Shown piece by piece: positions 33,758-44,111 of a stretch of 64,000 nt of DNA (position 1 is its first letter; the number at the start of each line of letters is the position of its first letter). Location of the stretch: the NCBI GenBank assembly GCA_028554645.1, contig JAQOOI010000018.1, positions 1,178,001 through 1,242,000 on the forward strand. The letters are read 5' to 3'. Made by a program: the position numbers and the translations under genes. The notes under the pieces are model-generated. The model did not search any database. It was not told the DNA's origin and saw nothing but the letters and a program-made list of their open reading frames with translations. Source of the stretch: Omphalotus guepiniiformis (taxonomy: Eukaryota > Basidiomycota > Agaricomycetes > Agaricales > Omphalotaceae).

Positions 33758-35475
33758 TCATAATTCTGACCTGTCGCGCTCAGCGCTAGGTAGCTTGAAG
33801 CCACCATGCCAGATTTCGTCAAGTACATTTTTGGGATCGTAAACTTTCTTAACGTCGTGCATCCGGCTCAGAGTTGCCTTGTTCGTGGAACGCTCATAAA
33901 TGTTCTGAGCTTCCGTGGCGTAATTCATGTAAATATAAGGGCTGAATATTCCGCGTTTCTTTGCCTCGTCTTCAGCCCATTTAAGCAGCGTTTTGCAGTT
34001 GCTCTTCATTGCTTCATCATCTGCAGGATCCAGCCAATCTGTCGTGATCAGCATAACTGGAAGCCCTAACGTCAGTGACACCATTATCGGACAAGCAAAC
34101 ACTGCCGTACCCCACAAATCACCGTCATTGACTGACAGTCCGGAAGGATTTCCACCATTTCGCGCTGCAGCCGCTGAAAATCCTGATGGAATAGGTTGAA
34201 CGGACACTGCCCAATGGACGCCTGGGTGGTCGTGATACGGTTCAAAGAGCTCAATACCCTTTACATGAAGATCCAAATGGAATTGTGCGTTAGCCTTATA
34301 TGTCATCGAGAGCCACTGGCTACGACCATGTTTACCCGGATCCGCCTCTTGAAACTCTTCCGTGATATCCATTAGGTTCTTCATACCCATCAAGTCAACC
34401 AGAGGTGTGAGTGACGCGAAATCAGACCATAGAGGAGGGTACGGTTCTGGTTTGAGGTATGTCTGGAGTGTCCAAATAATATAGTCCTTTGACGCAGGAT
34501 TCCATGCTAGGCTCAATCCAAAGAAACCCTTGGGATCTTCCGCCAATTTGCTGGTGAACGTCACCAGGCGTTCAAGCAGAGCTGGTGCTTCGCTGATCGC
34601 GAAGAACTGTGAACCACCCCAGACCTGTCCTTGAGCAAAAGTGGTCATGTCAAATCGCGTTACGATGCCAAAATTCGTGCTTCCTAATTTGAGCGCCCAA
34701 TAGAGGTCCGAATGATCCTTGGCATTGGCGTTCAGGACAGTGCCGTCCGCGAGCACAATCTCATAGTTGACGACGCTATCGCTTCCAAATCCACGTTCAG
34801 CGGATAAGAACCCAATGCCACCTTGTTTTGTCGATAAGCCGCCAATCACTCCAAACCGGGCTGGAAATTGACTTACCTCCAAGTAGAAATCCCGCGACAC
34901 CGACATCACCGACTCTTCCGCCCGCCGTCGTAAGATTTTGGGGCTTCAGTACAGAATATACGTTCCTCCACCTAGCACCAGAGGCAATCGAGACAACGGT
35001 CTTGTCGTCAGAAAGCTCGACGCGCTTCAACTCTTGCATGTCAATGGTCATACCAGTGGGCCCAATGTTCGAGGCCCCGCTCCAGGACATATGGCCTCCG
35101 GTTCTAACAGCAAAATGACACTTCATGTCATAAGCTAATTTCAAGATCCCCGACACATCAGCCGTGCTTGCAGGTGAAACTCTACATGCAGGGGTCAATG
35201 CTGACTGCTCCGCGGAATAGTAGGTCGACTGCTGGGCGCGATAGGTTTCGCTTGACGGCCAGAATACCTGTCCAGGCAACACTTGGCCTAGCGCCAGACA
35301 CTAAAGACCACGTCAGATTTAATGGACAGGACCGAACTCCCAGTCATGATGTCGAATGTAGACTTACGCATTCTTCGGCATGGCTATCTGCAACTCCGTG
35401 CACCGTCTGTCGAGCGAAATATGAGATCAAGGAGAACCAGGCCAGACCAATGACAAGGGTGGATGAGGAAGGCAT
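33758..35475 (-). CDS. Secreted FAD-linked oxidase (BBE-like)
   Basis: This is an oxygen-dependent FAD-linked oxidoreductase of the vanillyl-alcohol-oxidase/berberine-bridge-like superfamily, oxidising carbohydrates or secondary metabolites. The ATG at 35475 starts a probable signal peptide (MPSSSTLVIGLAWFSLISYF). After intron 1 come PGQVFWPSSETYRAQQSTYY and ACRVSPASTADVSGILKLAY. FAVRTGGHMSWSGASN holds the histidine normally covalently bound to FAD. GGRVGDVGVAGFLLGGG lacks the second (cysteinyl) flavin link found in bicovalent members. A 55-nt intron (gtaagt...acaag, 34815-34869 region) splits LLGGG from IGFLSAERGFGSDSVVNYE. The C-terminal NIYERSTNKATLSRMHDVKKVYDPKNVL is the usual BBE-domain motif. 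A TATA-like tatataag (minus strand, near 35508-35516) sits about 35 bases before the ATG. It appears intact; the substrate is unknown. Confidence 0.9.
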
Positions 35476-35507
35476 CGTGACCGCGAAGATAAACTTGAAG
35501 AAACGCG

Positions 35508-35516
35508 TCTTATATA
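35508..35516 (-). promoter_or_regulatory. Candidate TATA element of the FAD oxidase gene
   Basis: On the minus strand the sequence reads ctatataagac; it lies about 35 bases upstream of the ATG at 35475, close for a fungal promoter but typical of strongly regulated secreted enzymes. Assignment is by position only. Confidence 0.45.
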
Positions 35517-35634
35517 GGGTCCAGCCTGCCTCATGTCAAAAAACATAGTCAAAAAGGATTTTCATTCGGCCCCACTTTAGCTCACTTTAGTCATGCCATG
35601 TTTGTTATATGTCGTAATAATAATGAAGAGCGTT

Positions 35635-35931
35635 TTAACTTTTCGTTCCTTCTGAAGGATCTGAAGTGCTTCTGAGTAATGAAGATCGCTGCTGTGGCTT
35701 GCCTCTACGTAAGACCTTTTGAAGAGCGTTCAATTTACGCGTCAGGGACGAACTTCTTAGCTCTATTTTTTCTCGTATCATCACCATCTCTCTGCTGAAG
35801 CGACATCTTAATTCTTCACGGTTAACTTCCAGCCTCATCATACCCGGTCTATTCGATGACACTTTTGCATCGGAGGTGACAAGAGAAGTAAGAAGTGTGA
35901 AGTGACCCACTGGCAAAACGAGCTCGACCAT
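35635..35931 (-). CDS. Small possible coiled-coil protein, 98 aa
   Basis: An ATG at 35931 opens a 98-codon frame (MVELVLPVGHFTLLTSLVTS...) whose middle, RLEVNREELRCRFSREMVMI followed by REKIELRSSSLTRKLNALQK, has a heptad-like spacing of hydrophobic residues and many charges. No relatives are recognised and no intron signals are needed. It may be a real small gene or chance; there is no functional clue from neighbours. Confidence 0.25.
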   Translation of the reverse strand: MVELVLPVGHFTLLTSLVTSDAKVSSNRPGMMRLEVNREELRCRFSREMVMIREKIELRSSSLTRKLNALQKVLRRGKPQQRSSLLRSTSDPSEGTKS

Positions 35932-36600
35932 TTACTGGACCTGCGGACGATGACTTGACGCGCATCCAACAAGTGGGGGAGTCATGATGACTGAAAGCGA
36001 TTCGGAAGAGCAACCTTGGATTCGGTACGAGAAGTAGTTCCAGTGTACGCGCCGACGTTTGACATGGTCATGACAGTTTTCACGTTATCTGAAGAAAATT
36101 CAGCATTGATCCTGTTGGACATATGAGCAACCTTCAATACCAAAATCTGCTACAGTAACCTATCGTCCAGTGCTCTGTACCATAGTCCCATTGCCATAGT
36201 CCCATTGAGGAAAATCCTTATTTCATTTCAGGCGACCATCCCGGGCGACCACATAGTACCGAACCCCGAGAAATGGCAAGAGAATGTTTCGTGTGCGACT
36301 ACATATGTCTTCGCCGCCTGGTGCTTTTCGGTTACTCTGGAAAACCTCTTGCATTCATATTCCTCAGCTTGAATTGTATAAAGCTGAGCTTGTAATGTAC
36401 ATACAGAGACTACAATTCGCGGACAACATAATATACAAAGCGTTCACATCGCTTTTGCTGATTCGTATACACGAATACCAAGAAGTTTACAGAATTGTAC
36501 ACCTCGTTTTCATGAGACCGAGACGGCGGCTTCAGCCTCAACAACTTGCGACCTCCTTCGAATTCGCCTATTCACCTAACGGACTCAATCCCGGCTACTT

Positions 36601-38517
36601 CTACCAAAATTGACGCATAATAGTTTCCTTGAACTTCGGAAGGTCTTGATAGGTCACAAGTGACCATGGTGAGTCAGGCCCATACTTCTTTTTCGACAAC
36701 TCAACAAGAGCCTCCTCGAATTGAGTAAGAAGCTGCTCAATGTTTGCTGGCAGAGTTCGTCCTTCTTTCTCCAACTCCGAGACGAATCCGCGCACATCGT
36801 AAATATGCCAGAGGTCCGCAGTATTGGGTATGGTTCGAGGTGCCTGTGCTTGTGATGCATCACCTTCCGTTTTCTGCAATTGTTCTTTAGCTCGAGCCAA
36901 CGCTTCCTTGTTGACTCTGACAAATCCGTATGCGTTCGCCCTAGAGAACATTGTCCAATCTGAGACGAAAATCCAACCCTCTCCTTCCAGATAATCATTG
37001 GTCCGCACTTGAGGTACACAAGACACGGTGCGCTGTTCCCAGTCTTGGCTTACTAGGGGATAATGAACTTCTTCATCTCTCATGACACGGACTCCGATCG
37101 ACAAAGCTAGCAAAGGTATCCATGTTGATTGCATAGCCAAGCTGGAGTCTTGTATGTGGATCAGGTGCATGCTCTGTATCAAAGAATTCATGAGTTTTTC
37201 GAGGTTGAAAAATGGTACAGAGGCTGAGGCAATAGTATGCGTCTGACAGCGCGTCACAAGAGTAAAGGTGTGAGGGTGCACATATTGATCTCGTTTCTGG
37301 TTCGGAGGCGCAAGCAGAAGAGCAGGATGAACAAGATCGGAGAGTTCATGGAAAAGTTTAGGTGAACTAGAAAGGAGCTCGAATAGACTATCGTCCTCCA
37401 GGCCTGTGTCGAGCATGGTCAAGCGTAGCAACTTGGGGAAAGCACTCAGCACGGCTGAGACAGTAGCTGAGCTAAGAATCGAGTTTCCCGACAAATTTAC
37501 CGCCAACGGCCGGCTGTTGACAATGTCTGGGTTCGAAACAATAGTGACAACCTGATCCGTAGACAGATGGAGACCGGAAAGATCAAGCTGCACGAACGAT
37601 TTTGCCTCTACTTCGTGCTGCAGAATCTTGATCAAAAGACCTAATGATTCGTCAAGGAATGGATTTTGAGTGCGGAGAACTTGCTTGAAGCTTTCCGCTT
37701 TTCCAGGCATCCATACTATGTCCTCTAGCTGAGATGTATCGCCTGATTGCGACGCAATCTCAACCGCCGGACGCAGCACAAGGTCGGAAAGGTGGGGTAC
37801 CTCCTGGGCCAAGGTACTTAGATCGAAGGCTTCAGCCTCAGCCTCACCAGCCTCGTCAGCTTTGCCCTCCTTGGGCTTGTAGGTAGATGGCCAAACTTCG
37901 GAAAGGATTTCTCGTGTTACAAGCCTCACCCCATCTAGAATGTCTGCGCCCTTGACGTCGCCGTACCCCGCAGCATATTCCCCGGGTGACAGAGGATCGT
38001 CACCGGAAAGCATACAAACTGCGGGGTCTGCGGGGTCAGTCACATCGATTACTGTAATTCCATCGTTATTATCTACGATTGTTGCGTATGAGTATGGAAT
38101 GTTCAATTCGATTCGAGATGATTGCGTACCTCCATCCCAAGGCCCCATGTTCGGCGAGAGAGTCGAATTTCCAAACGAAAGACCAATACTCGACTCCTGC
38201 AAGACGTTCGAAATATTGTTATCAACCGCTGCAGCCAGCAATAGCATGGTATACGGGCAAGGCAAGTCTGGCATTATTGGCGCCCCTTCATGACGTCCAT
38301 ATTGGAACTGAGCACGCCGAATCTCGTCCTTGACAATTCCAGCGTTGTATTCGTTCTTCAAAAGCGACAAGAACCGAGCTGTTTTCTTCACAGCTAGAAT
38401 GCCGTAGCACCATTGAAGATGGTATGCTCCAATGCATCGATAGAAAGCGCGATTGTCAGAGCGAGGTTGTTTAGGGGATAAACGCGCGACAAGAAACATC
38501 TGGTGTCGTTGACCCAT
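36601..38517 (-). CDS. MGQRHQ-type orphan with LRR-like centre, 638 aa
   Basis: This intronless gene starts at the ATG at 38517 with MGQRHQMFLVARLSPK; the frame can be extended upstream only from a TTG. The N-terminus, including AFYRCIGAYHLQWCYGILAV, recalls a basidiomycete hypothetical family whose members begin MGQRHQ, often occurring as lineage-specific copies. The centre (about residues 310-420) has leucine-rich-repeat-like units (QLDLSGLHLSTDQVVTIVS, AVNLSGNSILSSATVSAVLS, FPKLLRLTMLDTGLEDDSLF). An acidic Glu/Ala run (KADEAGEAEAEAFDLS) lies near residue 230. The C-terminal third has WIFVSDWTMFSRANAYGFV and ends KFKETIMRQFW. No catalytic motif or transmembrane segment is seen. Function is unknown; LRR-like units suggest protein binding. 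Confidence 0.75.
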   Translation of the reverse strand: MGQRHQMFLVARLSPKQPRSDNRAFYRCIGAYHLQWCYGILAVKKTARFLSLLKNEYNAGIVKDEIRRAQFQYGRHEGAPIMPDLPCPYTMLLLAAAVDNNISNVLQESSIGLSFGNSTLSPNMGPWDGGTQSSRIELNIPYSYATIVDNNDGITVIDVTDPADPAVCMLSGDDPLSPGEYAAGYGDVKGADILDGVRLVTREILSEVWPSTYKPKEGKADEAGEAEAEAFDLSTLAQEVPHLSDLVLRPAVEIASQSGDTSQLEDIVWMPGKAESFKQVLRTQNPFLDESLGLLIKILQHEVEAKSFVQLDLSGLHLSTDQVVTIVSNPDIVNSRPLAVNLSGNSILSSATVSAVLSAFPKLLRLTMLDTGLEDDSLFELLSSSPKLFHELSDLVHPALLLAPPNQKRDQYVHPHTFTLVTRCQTHTIASASVPFFNLEKLMNSLIQSMHLIHIQDSSLAMQSTWIPLLALSIGVRVMRDEEVHYPLVSQDWEQRTVSCVPQVRTNDYLEGEGWIFVSDWTMFSRANAYGFVRVNKEALARAKEQLQKTEGDASQAQAPRTIPNTADLWHIYDVRGFVSELEKEGRTLPANIEQLLTQFEEALVELSKKKYGPDSPWSLVTYQDLPKFKETIMRQFW

Positions 38518-39131
38518 GATGGACGTACGGAGAAGGACAAGAATGAGGGAAAGAAAGAGAGCAGAGCTGCGAAGCTTCAAGTGGGCGTTCGTGGCAGCTG
38601 GTCAGTCCTTCTTATACCCAGCTTGCACCCGTGATGGCAACCATAAGTACAAACGTTGTTCCTTTATGCCCCACTTCTTTTGTTCTTTCTCCGCGCAGAT
38701 CCCACAAGACAAAGGCGAAAAAAACCCAATTTTGCGGCAATCGCCGCCATGGTGGTTGTCAATCGTGCCCAATCCGATTGGAAATTGTCCCTGTTTCGGC
38801 CAGTTTCGCCTTTGAGAGCTTGCACGATGCAAGGATATGAAAGCCGCGTCGTGGCTGTTTTGGCGAACAAAGCTCACAGCTTTGACCTGTGAGCATTCTC
38901 TCGATGGACTTTCCGAATTTTAAACGATTGTATTATTGCATTGCGATTGCATTTACGTTACATTCATTAGTATGAATGGTAATATACTGTAATAATACAG
39001 ATTTTGAAGATATCATACATCTTATCGTGTTTCATAAGCTCTTCGGAAGAGTCTCATTGAACAACGATAACATGATCCTCGGCCCCTTCTGAACTTCTGA
39101 ATGAAAGCTAGTGGAAGGCATCTCATGTCCA
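38518..39131. other. Intergenic between two minus-strand genes
   Basis: The promoter of the MGQRHQ-type gene (TATA-like tataag, minus strand, about 38612-38618) and the downstream region of the Rho GEF gene lie here. An AT-rich stretch (38920-39040) has several attacatt/taata runs. No gene is seen. Confidence 0.5.
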
Positions 39132-42100
39132 TCATCTGCTCTTTCTCAATAGCTCGCTCAGCTTGTCTGCGGCCACCCCTCTCCTCACATCTTCCTCCAC
39201 TTCATCCTCCCGACTACTCTCACCCACCATCTCATCGCGTACGTGCGTATGACTCACGATCGAGCTCGAGCCCTGATGTTTATGCACATTTCCATATCGT
39301 GCTCCAAGGACGGATGACAACCTTTTCGGACGTGTATAAGGCATGCCAGGGAGATGACTGCCTCCTGCTCTGCCGGGACTCAGCTTCGAAGCCCCATTTC
39401 CCCTGCCATCTCCCAGCCCCGAGAGACCTTCTCTGACATTGCGGCCGTCTCCAGAGAGCTCAACGTCGTCCTCAGTCGTCTCTTGTCCCGCATCAAGTCC
39501 AAATGCTATGCTCTGCGTTCTCGTAACCACGCTTGTCGTATGAAGTCCGACTGCAGGTAGTGAAAACCTCTTCTGCCTCCTGACTGTGTCCTCCTTTCGC
39601 TCGCTGAAAATTATACCCGAAAGGGGGCCCTTTCGGTGTACCAAGGATTGACGAGGAAGAGGGGAAGCTGAGAGTGATACAGAAGAAGACGCAGAAGAAT
39701 CCTGAGAGTGCAATGTGTGACGCTTAGATGAGCGGGTAACGGGGGAAATTGACAGAGCGGAAGAGTCCTCTCCTCCCTCTTGACCTTCATCCTCCACGTC
39801 AGATTCGACCGTTTCTTCAAATTCGATCATTTCTTCCAACGGAGACGATATGTCGAATCTGCTTTGCGGGATTTGTTGTTCTGTAATGTAGCCGCTTGTA
39901 TCATTCGCAGTTATGCCAGCCGCGTCGAAATCTTCCAAGATCTGGTGGTAGCTCCTTGGTCGCGAAGACGGCGAGCGCAACTTCACCCGACTTCCCCTCT
40001 CCCTCTCCTTCACATTCCGCTCGTCTCGCCCAGGCGTAGCACTTTGTTCTTCGTCTGCCCCTGCTCCATACCCGTAGTTGTACTCATCCCCGGATTCCTC
40101 CAAGTCAAAGACGACTCCACTGTCCCTGCTTAGCCTTTCCTTTCCTCCACTATACCCGCTATGCACGCTCGACCTCCTCTTGTCATCCTTTTCTTTTCCA
40201 AAGCTGTATCTCCTCTTGTCGATAGCCATCAGAACCTCGGGCCCGGATAGCTCTCTATCCTTCCCCTTTGAATTTCTTCCAACAACTTTCGCCCTTGACA
40301 CATTGACTGCAGAGGGCGAGGAGGCAAGGGGCAAAGAAGAAACAGACGCCGACATCCAAGAAGGTAGATCTGTCAAGGATGTAATTGTGTCCGTACGTAG
40401 CGCAGTAGAAAGGTCATGATCATCACCGCCCATTCCACCAAGCAGAGCCGCTGATGTCGAAGCAGATGTGGGATCTGAGAGGGGGTGTTGAAGACGTGGT
40501 CGAGCACGGACAGTTGAATCATCAGCCTCAGTCTCCACCTCATCTTGGACCTTTTCAGGAGATTGTATAAGTGGAAACACTGTCTCGTAACACTCATTAC
40601 ATGCCCGCGCGGATGTGCTTGACGCGAGAGGATCTTTGGCATTTGAGTCTGAAATGAAGAAAGTCTGAAAACTAGTTAGCATCACTGAATTATAGATGTT
40701 GAAGGAGCGAGACTCACCCTCTCTGAACATCCCGCGCACACGCATCTCCCGCAAAGCCTACAATGATGCCTCCTTCTCCTCCAGCCGAACGCCTTCCCAC
40801 AACGCATACATCCTTCCGCTCTGTCATCAGGAATCCAAATGGCAGGAACCCAATGCTCGACTCGTGAGCGCCGTTCTACAGAAGGTTTGAGTTTCTTCTG
40901 CTTCTTCGAGGGGTTCTTTGTTTCCTTGAGCGAACTCTTCTTGCCCCTGTCTTTGCCTGGCCCTGTTATATGCGCGTCTCCACTGACATTCTCAACACTC
41001 TCTCCGTTCCCGCTATCCACACTGGCAACACTATACCTATATTTGCTTTCATCCTCCTCTTCGACTTCGTCGTCAGAGTCCGAATCTTCGAGCATCCTCG
41101 CATCTCCTGGCCTAAAAGGTAGCGCCAGCAAAGATCTCCTGACATGCTGCGTCGCTGCACTTGACGTGAGTGTGGAGTTGGGATTCTGAGCATTGAGTGA
41201 AACCAGCATTTGGGATTTAGCTTGCCGGATAAGAGAAGTCCATTCTTCCCGTTCACGAGCGGAAACTATGGGATGCCCAACTAATTGAAAGCGAAATGTG
41301 CAGGAAGAGGATAAAGACACTCACTAGCATACAAGACGAAACTTCCATCAGGACTTAAGATCTCCCACCTCCAACTCGATCTCTTCTCTCCCTCTCCCTG
41401 CTCTTCGTCATCGCCAGTCTCTATACCAACATCCGGCGGCACAACCACCTCCATATCGACCAGCTCAATCCGCCCCTTGAAGACCCATCGCTCTTCTCCC
41501 CCTACCGTATTCTTTCTCGGACTTGCAGCAGGGGAGAGTTGCGCCGACGAGCGAGCTTTTAAACGAGCATGTGGAGATGCAGAAACCGAGTGATGTCGAG
41601 GATGGGAAGGCGAGGACCCAGCACTGAGCGTATATTTCTTTAGTGCCGCCTTCGATTTGCTCAAGTGAAGATGAAGGTGAGATCCCTTGTTAATTCTCGA
41701 GAAGTGAGTTTTATGTGTCGGAGTCAATTTGGTGCGAGTTAGCGTGCTTGTACTTGGATCCTCCAGCTTCATCTGTGATCTGGAATCAAACACATCTTCC
41801 TCCGCATCCAAGTCCGGCTGGACATCGTAACCGAGAGCGGCCGATTCGGTATTGGAAGAAGCGGCTAGCAGTTGAGGCTGCGACTGTACCTGCAGCGCGC
41901 CAACCTCTCCATCACTCCTACTCCTTGTACGTCTCATTGCAGGCCGACGCATTTTGAGCGGGACCGCATTCGCCGGACTACCTTGGCCTCGATCAGGAGT
42001 GGGCACTACATCCGATTTATGTTTGTCCGTGTCCTTATCCACACCCAAACTCGTATTTGAATTCATCGGACTGCTCAACCCGAATGAACTCCAAAGCGCA

Positions 42101-44111
42101 CTTAAACCTTCCTTCGCTGCCTCAATCCCACCATCAAGATCAAAGTCAGCGAGATTGAGACCCCATTCTTTCTCCCTTCTCTCTGCTTCCTCGCCTACTA
42201 GCCACACTAGACAATCCGAGAAGAGTAGAAATTCGCGTTCGCGTGGAGGGGATGAACGTTCGACTTGAATAAGCGGCCCGCGGCGAAGCAGGGTTCGTCC
42301 TGGTTCTATGAGCTGGAAGGTTTAGGCGAAATGATTAGAAGGTGTATAGAAAGTGAGTGGCAAGACAGACTCACCTGGAACGGTAAATTTGGTGTTGCTC
42401 TCTGCAGCGCCAACAACGAAAGTGTCTGAGAGTGCATCTGAAGAGATGTATTCAGAGAAAGCGTGACTATATGCAGTAAATCGCGGGAGAAAAGGTGAGA
42501 TGAGAAGCATAGAAGCCAAAGGCAAGACAAGTACTCACTCTTTGAGACTAGGCCGTGCACATTTTGTAACTGCTTCCTCTCTTTTTCCTCCTCTTTCGTA
42601 GCCTCACGGTTCCATTTGTTGCCCTTCTCCCTTCCATCCCGAAACACATCCGCATCCTTAGAATCACCCTCACTTCCTTTCCCATCAGCTTCAGCTTCAT
42701 CATCAGTCCCCGGCGTATACTCAATCAAATCCTTCAGTAGCAGCAAGTACCTCGGACACCTTTGCACGATTGTCAACATCCAGTCTCGTAACTTCAGCCT
42801 CCCACACCTAGGGTCTTTCTCTTGTTTCGCTACCCATTCCGCGAAACGCTTGTCATAGGAGAATTGCTTCGCGCCAGAGCTTGGCCCTGCGCTAGAATCA
42901 TTGCCATTAGACTTGTATTTGGATTTGGGCGTCGATTTAGAAGGAGAAGAGGATGAGGAGGACGAAGCCCAACGGGGAGGCGGTGTAATTAGTGTATTTA
43001 GCGCGGAGATGGTTGCTGGGAATGACGTGATGAACGGTGTATAGAGAGATAGGTAGGGAAAATGCGCTACTAGAATGGGAGACAATAGGGACGGATTTAA
43101 TGGGAATTCGCGTCCTTCGAGGCCAATGTTTTGAAGAGTCGGCGAGTCAGCACACGGTGCCAACGTTCCTGTGTCCTTGATGTCTACGCCTTCCTTCGAC
43201 GAAGGGTAGAACAAAGCGGTGAGCTCGCTGGAAAATGCTTTGTGCAGGTTCCATATATCGATGAAATTGCTGAAGACAGCAGTGAGTGTCGCTCGGTCGA
43301 GAAGCGGGTTGGGATCAGAGGTGAGCGAGTTGAGAAGAGGAAGGAGGAAGTGCTGAAAATACATATAGTCATCTGCATATGTAGTTGAATAGAATAGATT
43401 GGTCTATACCTCATAAATCAAATCCAACCCATCAACATACGCTTTTTCCGTCTCGTAGAATTCTTTAATCACCTTCCGTCTCATGACTAACAACGGGTCG
43501 TCCAATGGAATGTCCTTCAGTGTTAGCGTCGAGGGTTTCGGGAGAGCAGGCAACTTGGAGTTCGCGTGCATGGACATAGCACCTCGCCGCGGTCCTATCC
43601 TTCGGTTTACATTGGAGAGCCCGCCAACAGATATAGGTCTTCCGGCTTTCCCTTTGCCACCAAAAGCTTGGTGATTCTTCGGCGCGACTGTGATACCTAT
43701 TCCTTCGCTACCGCTGCCAGTGCCACTCCCTTCCTCCGGTAAAGAATCAAAGCTAGCAATGCTATCCCTCTGTTGCTGTTTCTGCTGCTGTAATAGAGCC
43801 GGAGAAACCCCCGTAGGTAACGAGGGTAGGGATATTCGTCGAAAGGGAAGATACGGAGGACGAGGGACAGGGGGTTGACCTTGAGCTGAAGTCGATGTAG
43901 TACTGGTCCGAGGCTGGTATGATTGCGAGCCTGAGTTGCCTGACTGTGCTGAATGAACCGAATATACCGAGGTCCTATCGTGAGTGCTATTCAACGATGA
44001 AGGGAACGCAACGCTCGATTTCACTACAATTTCGAGGAGGTCGCCATCAATTACGAGGAATTGAGTAGAAAAATCACTCACCTCGCTTCCTGCATCATCT
44101 ACAGTAGCCAT
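39132..44111 (-). CDS. Rho guanine-nucleotide exchange factor, DH-PH-FYVE
   Basis: This resembles FGD-type exchange factors that activate Cdc42/Rho GTPases and bind endosomal phosphoinositides. The ATG at 44111 gives MATVDDAGSEVSDFSTQFLV and about 215 disordered residues (Gln- and Ser-rich). The DH domain follows: MRRKVIKEFYETEKAYVDGL, NFIDIWNLHKAFSSEL, and RLKLRDWMLTIVQRCPRYLL with LKDLIEYT. A PH domain begins PGRTLLRRGPLIQVE and FLLFSDCLVWLVGEE, is interrupted by some 200 disordered residues, and resumes with WVFKGRIELVDMEVVVPPD and FVLYASE. The FYVE zinc finger has WIPDDRAEGCMRCGKAF, RRRRHHCRLCGRCVCAGCSE, then (after an intron) ARACNECYETVFPL, so WxxD, RHHCR and the eight zinc ligands are present. 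The last exon is about 500 mostly disordered residues. Six introns or so. It is the largest gene of the window and appears intact. Confidence 0.88.

Larger units (their letters stand above)
35476..36600. other. Intergenic region upstream of FAD oxidase
   Basis: This contains the FAD oxidase promoter at its left end. One small ATG-initiated frame (35635-35931, minus) is listed separately. The rest has short frames only. Confidence 0.4.

Noticed and set aside
34797..34909. Apparent frameshift in the FAD oxidase at the GFLLGG segment
   Set aside because: A 55-nt GT-AG intron (gtaagt to acaag) joins LLGG to GIGFLSAERG in frame, so the gene is intact.
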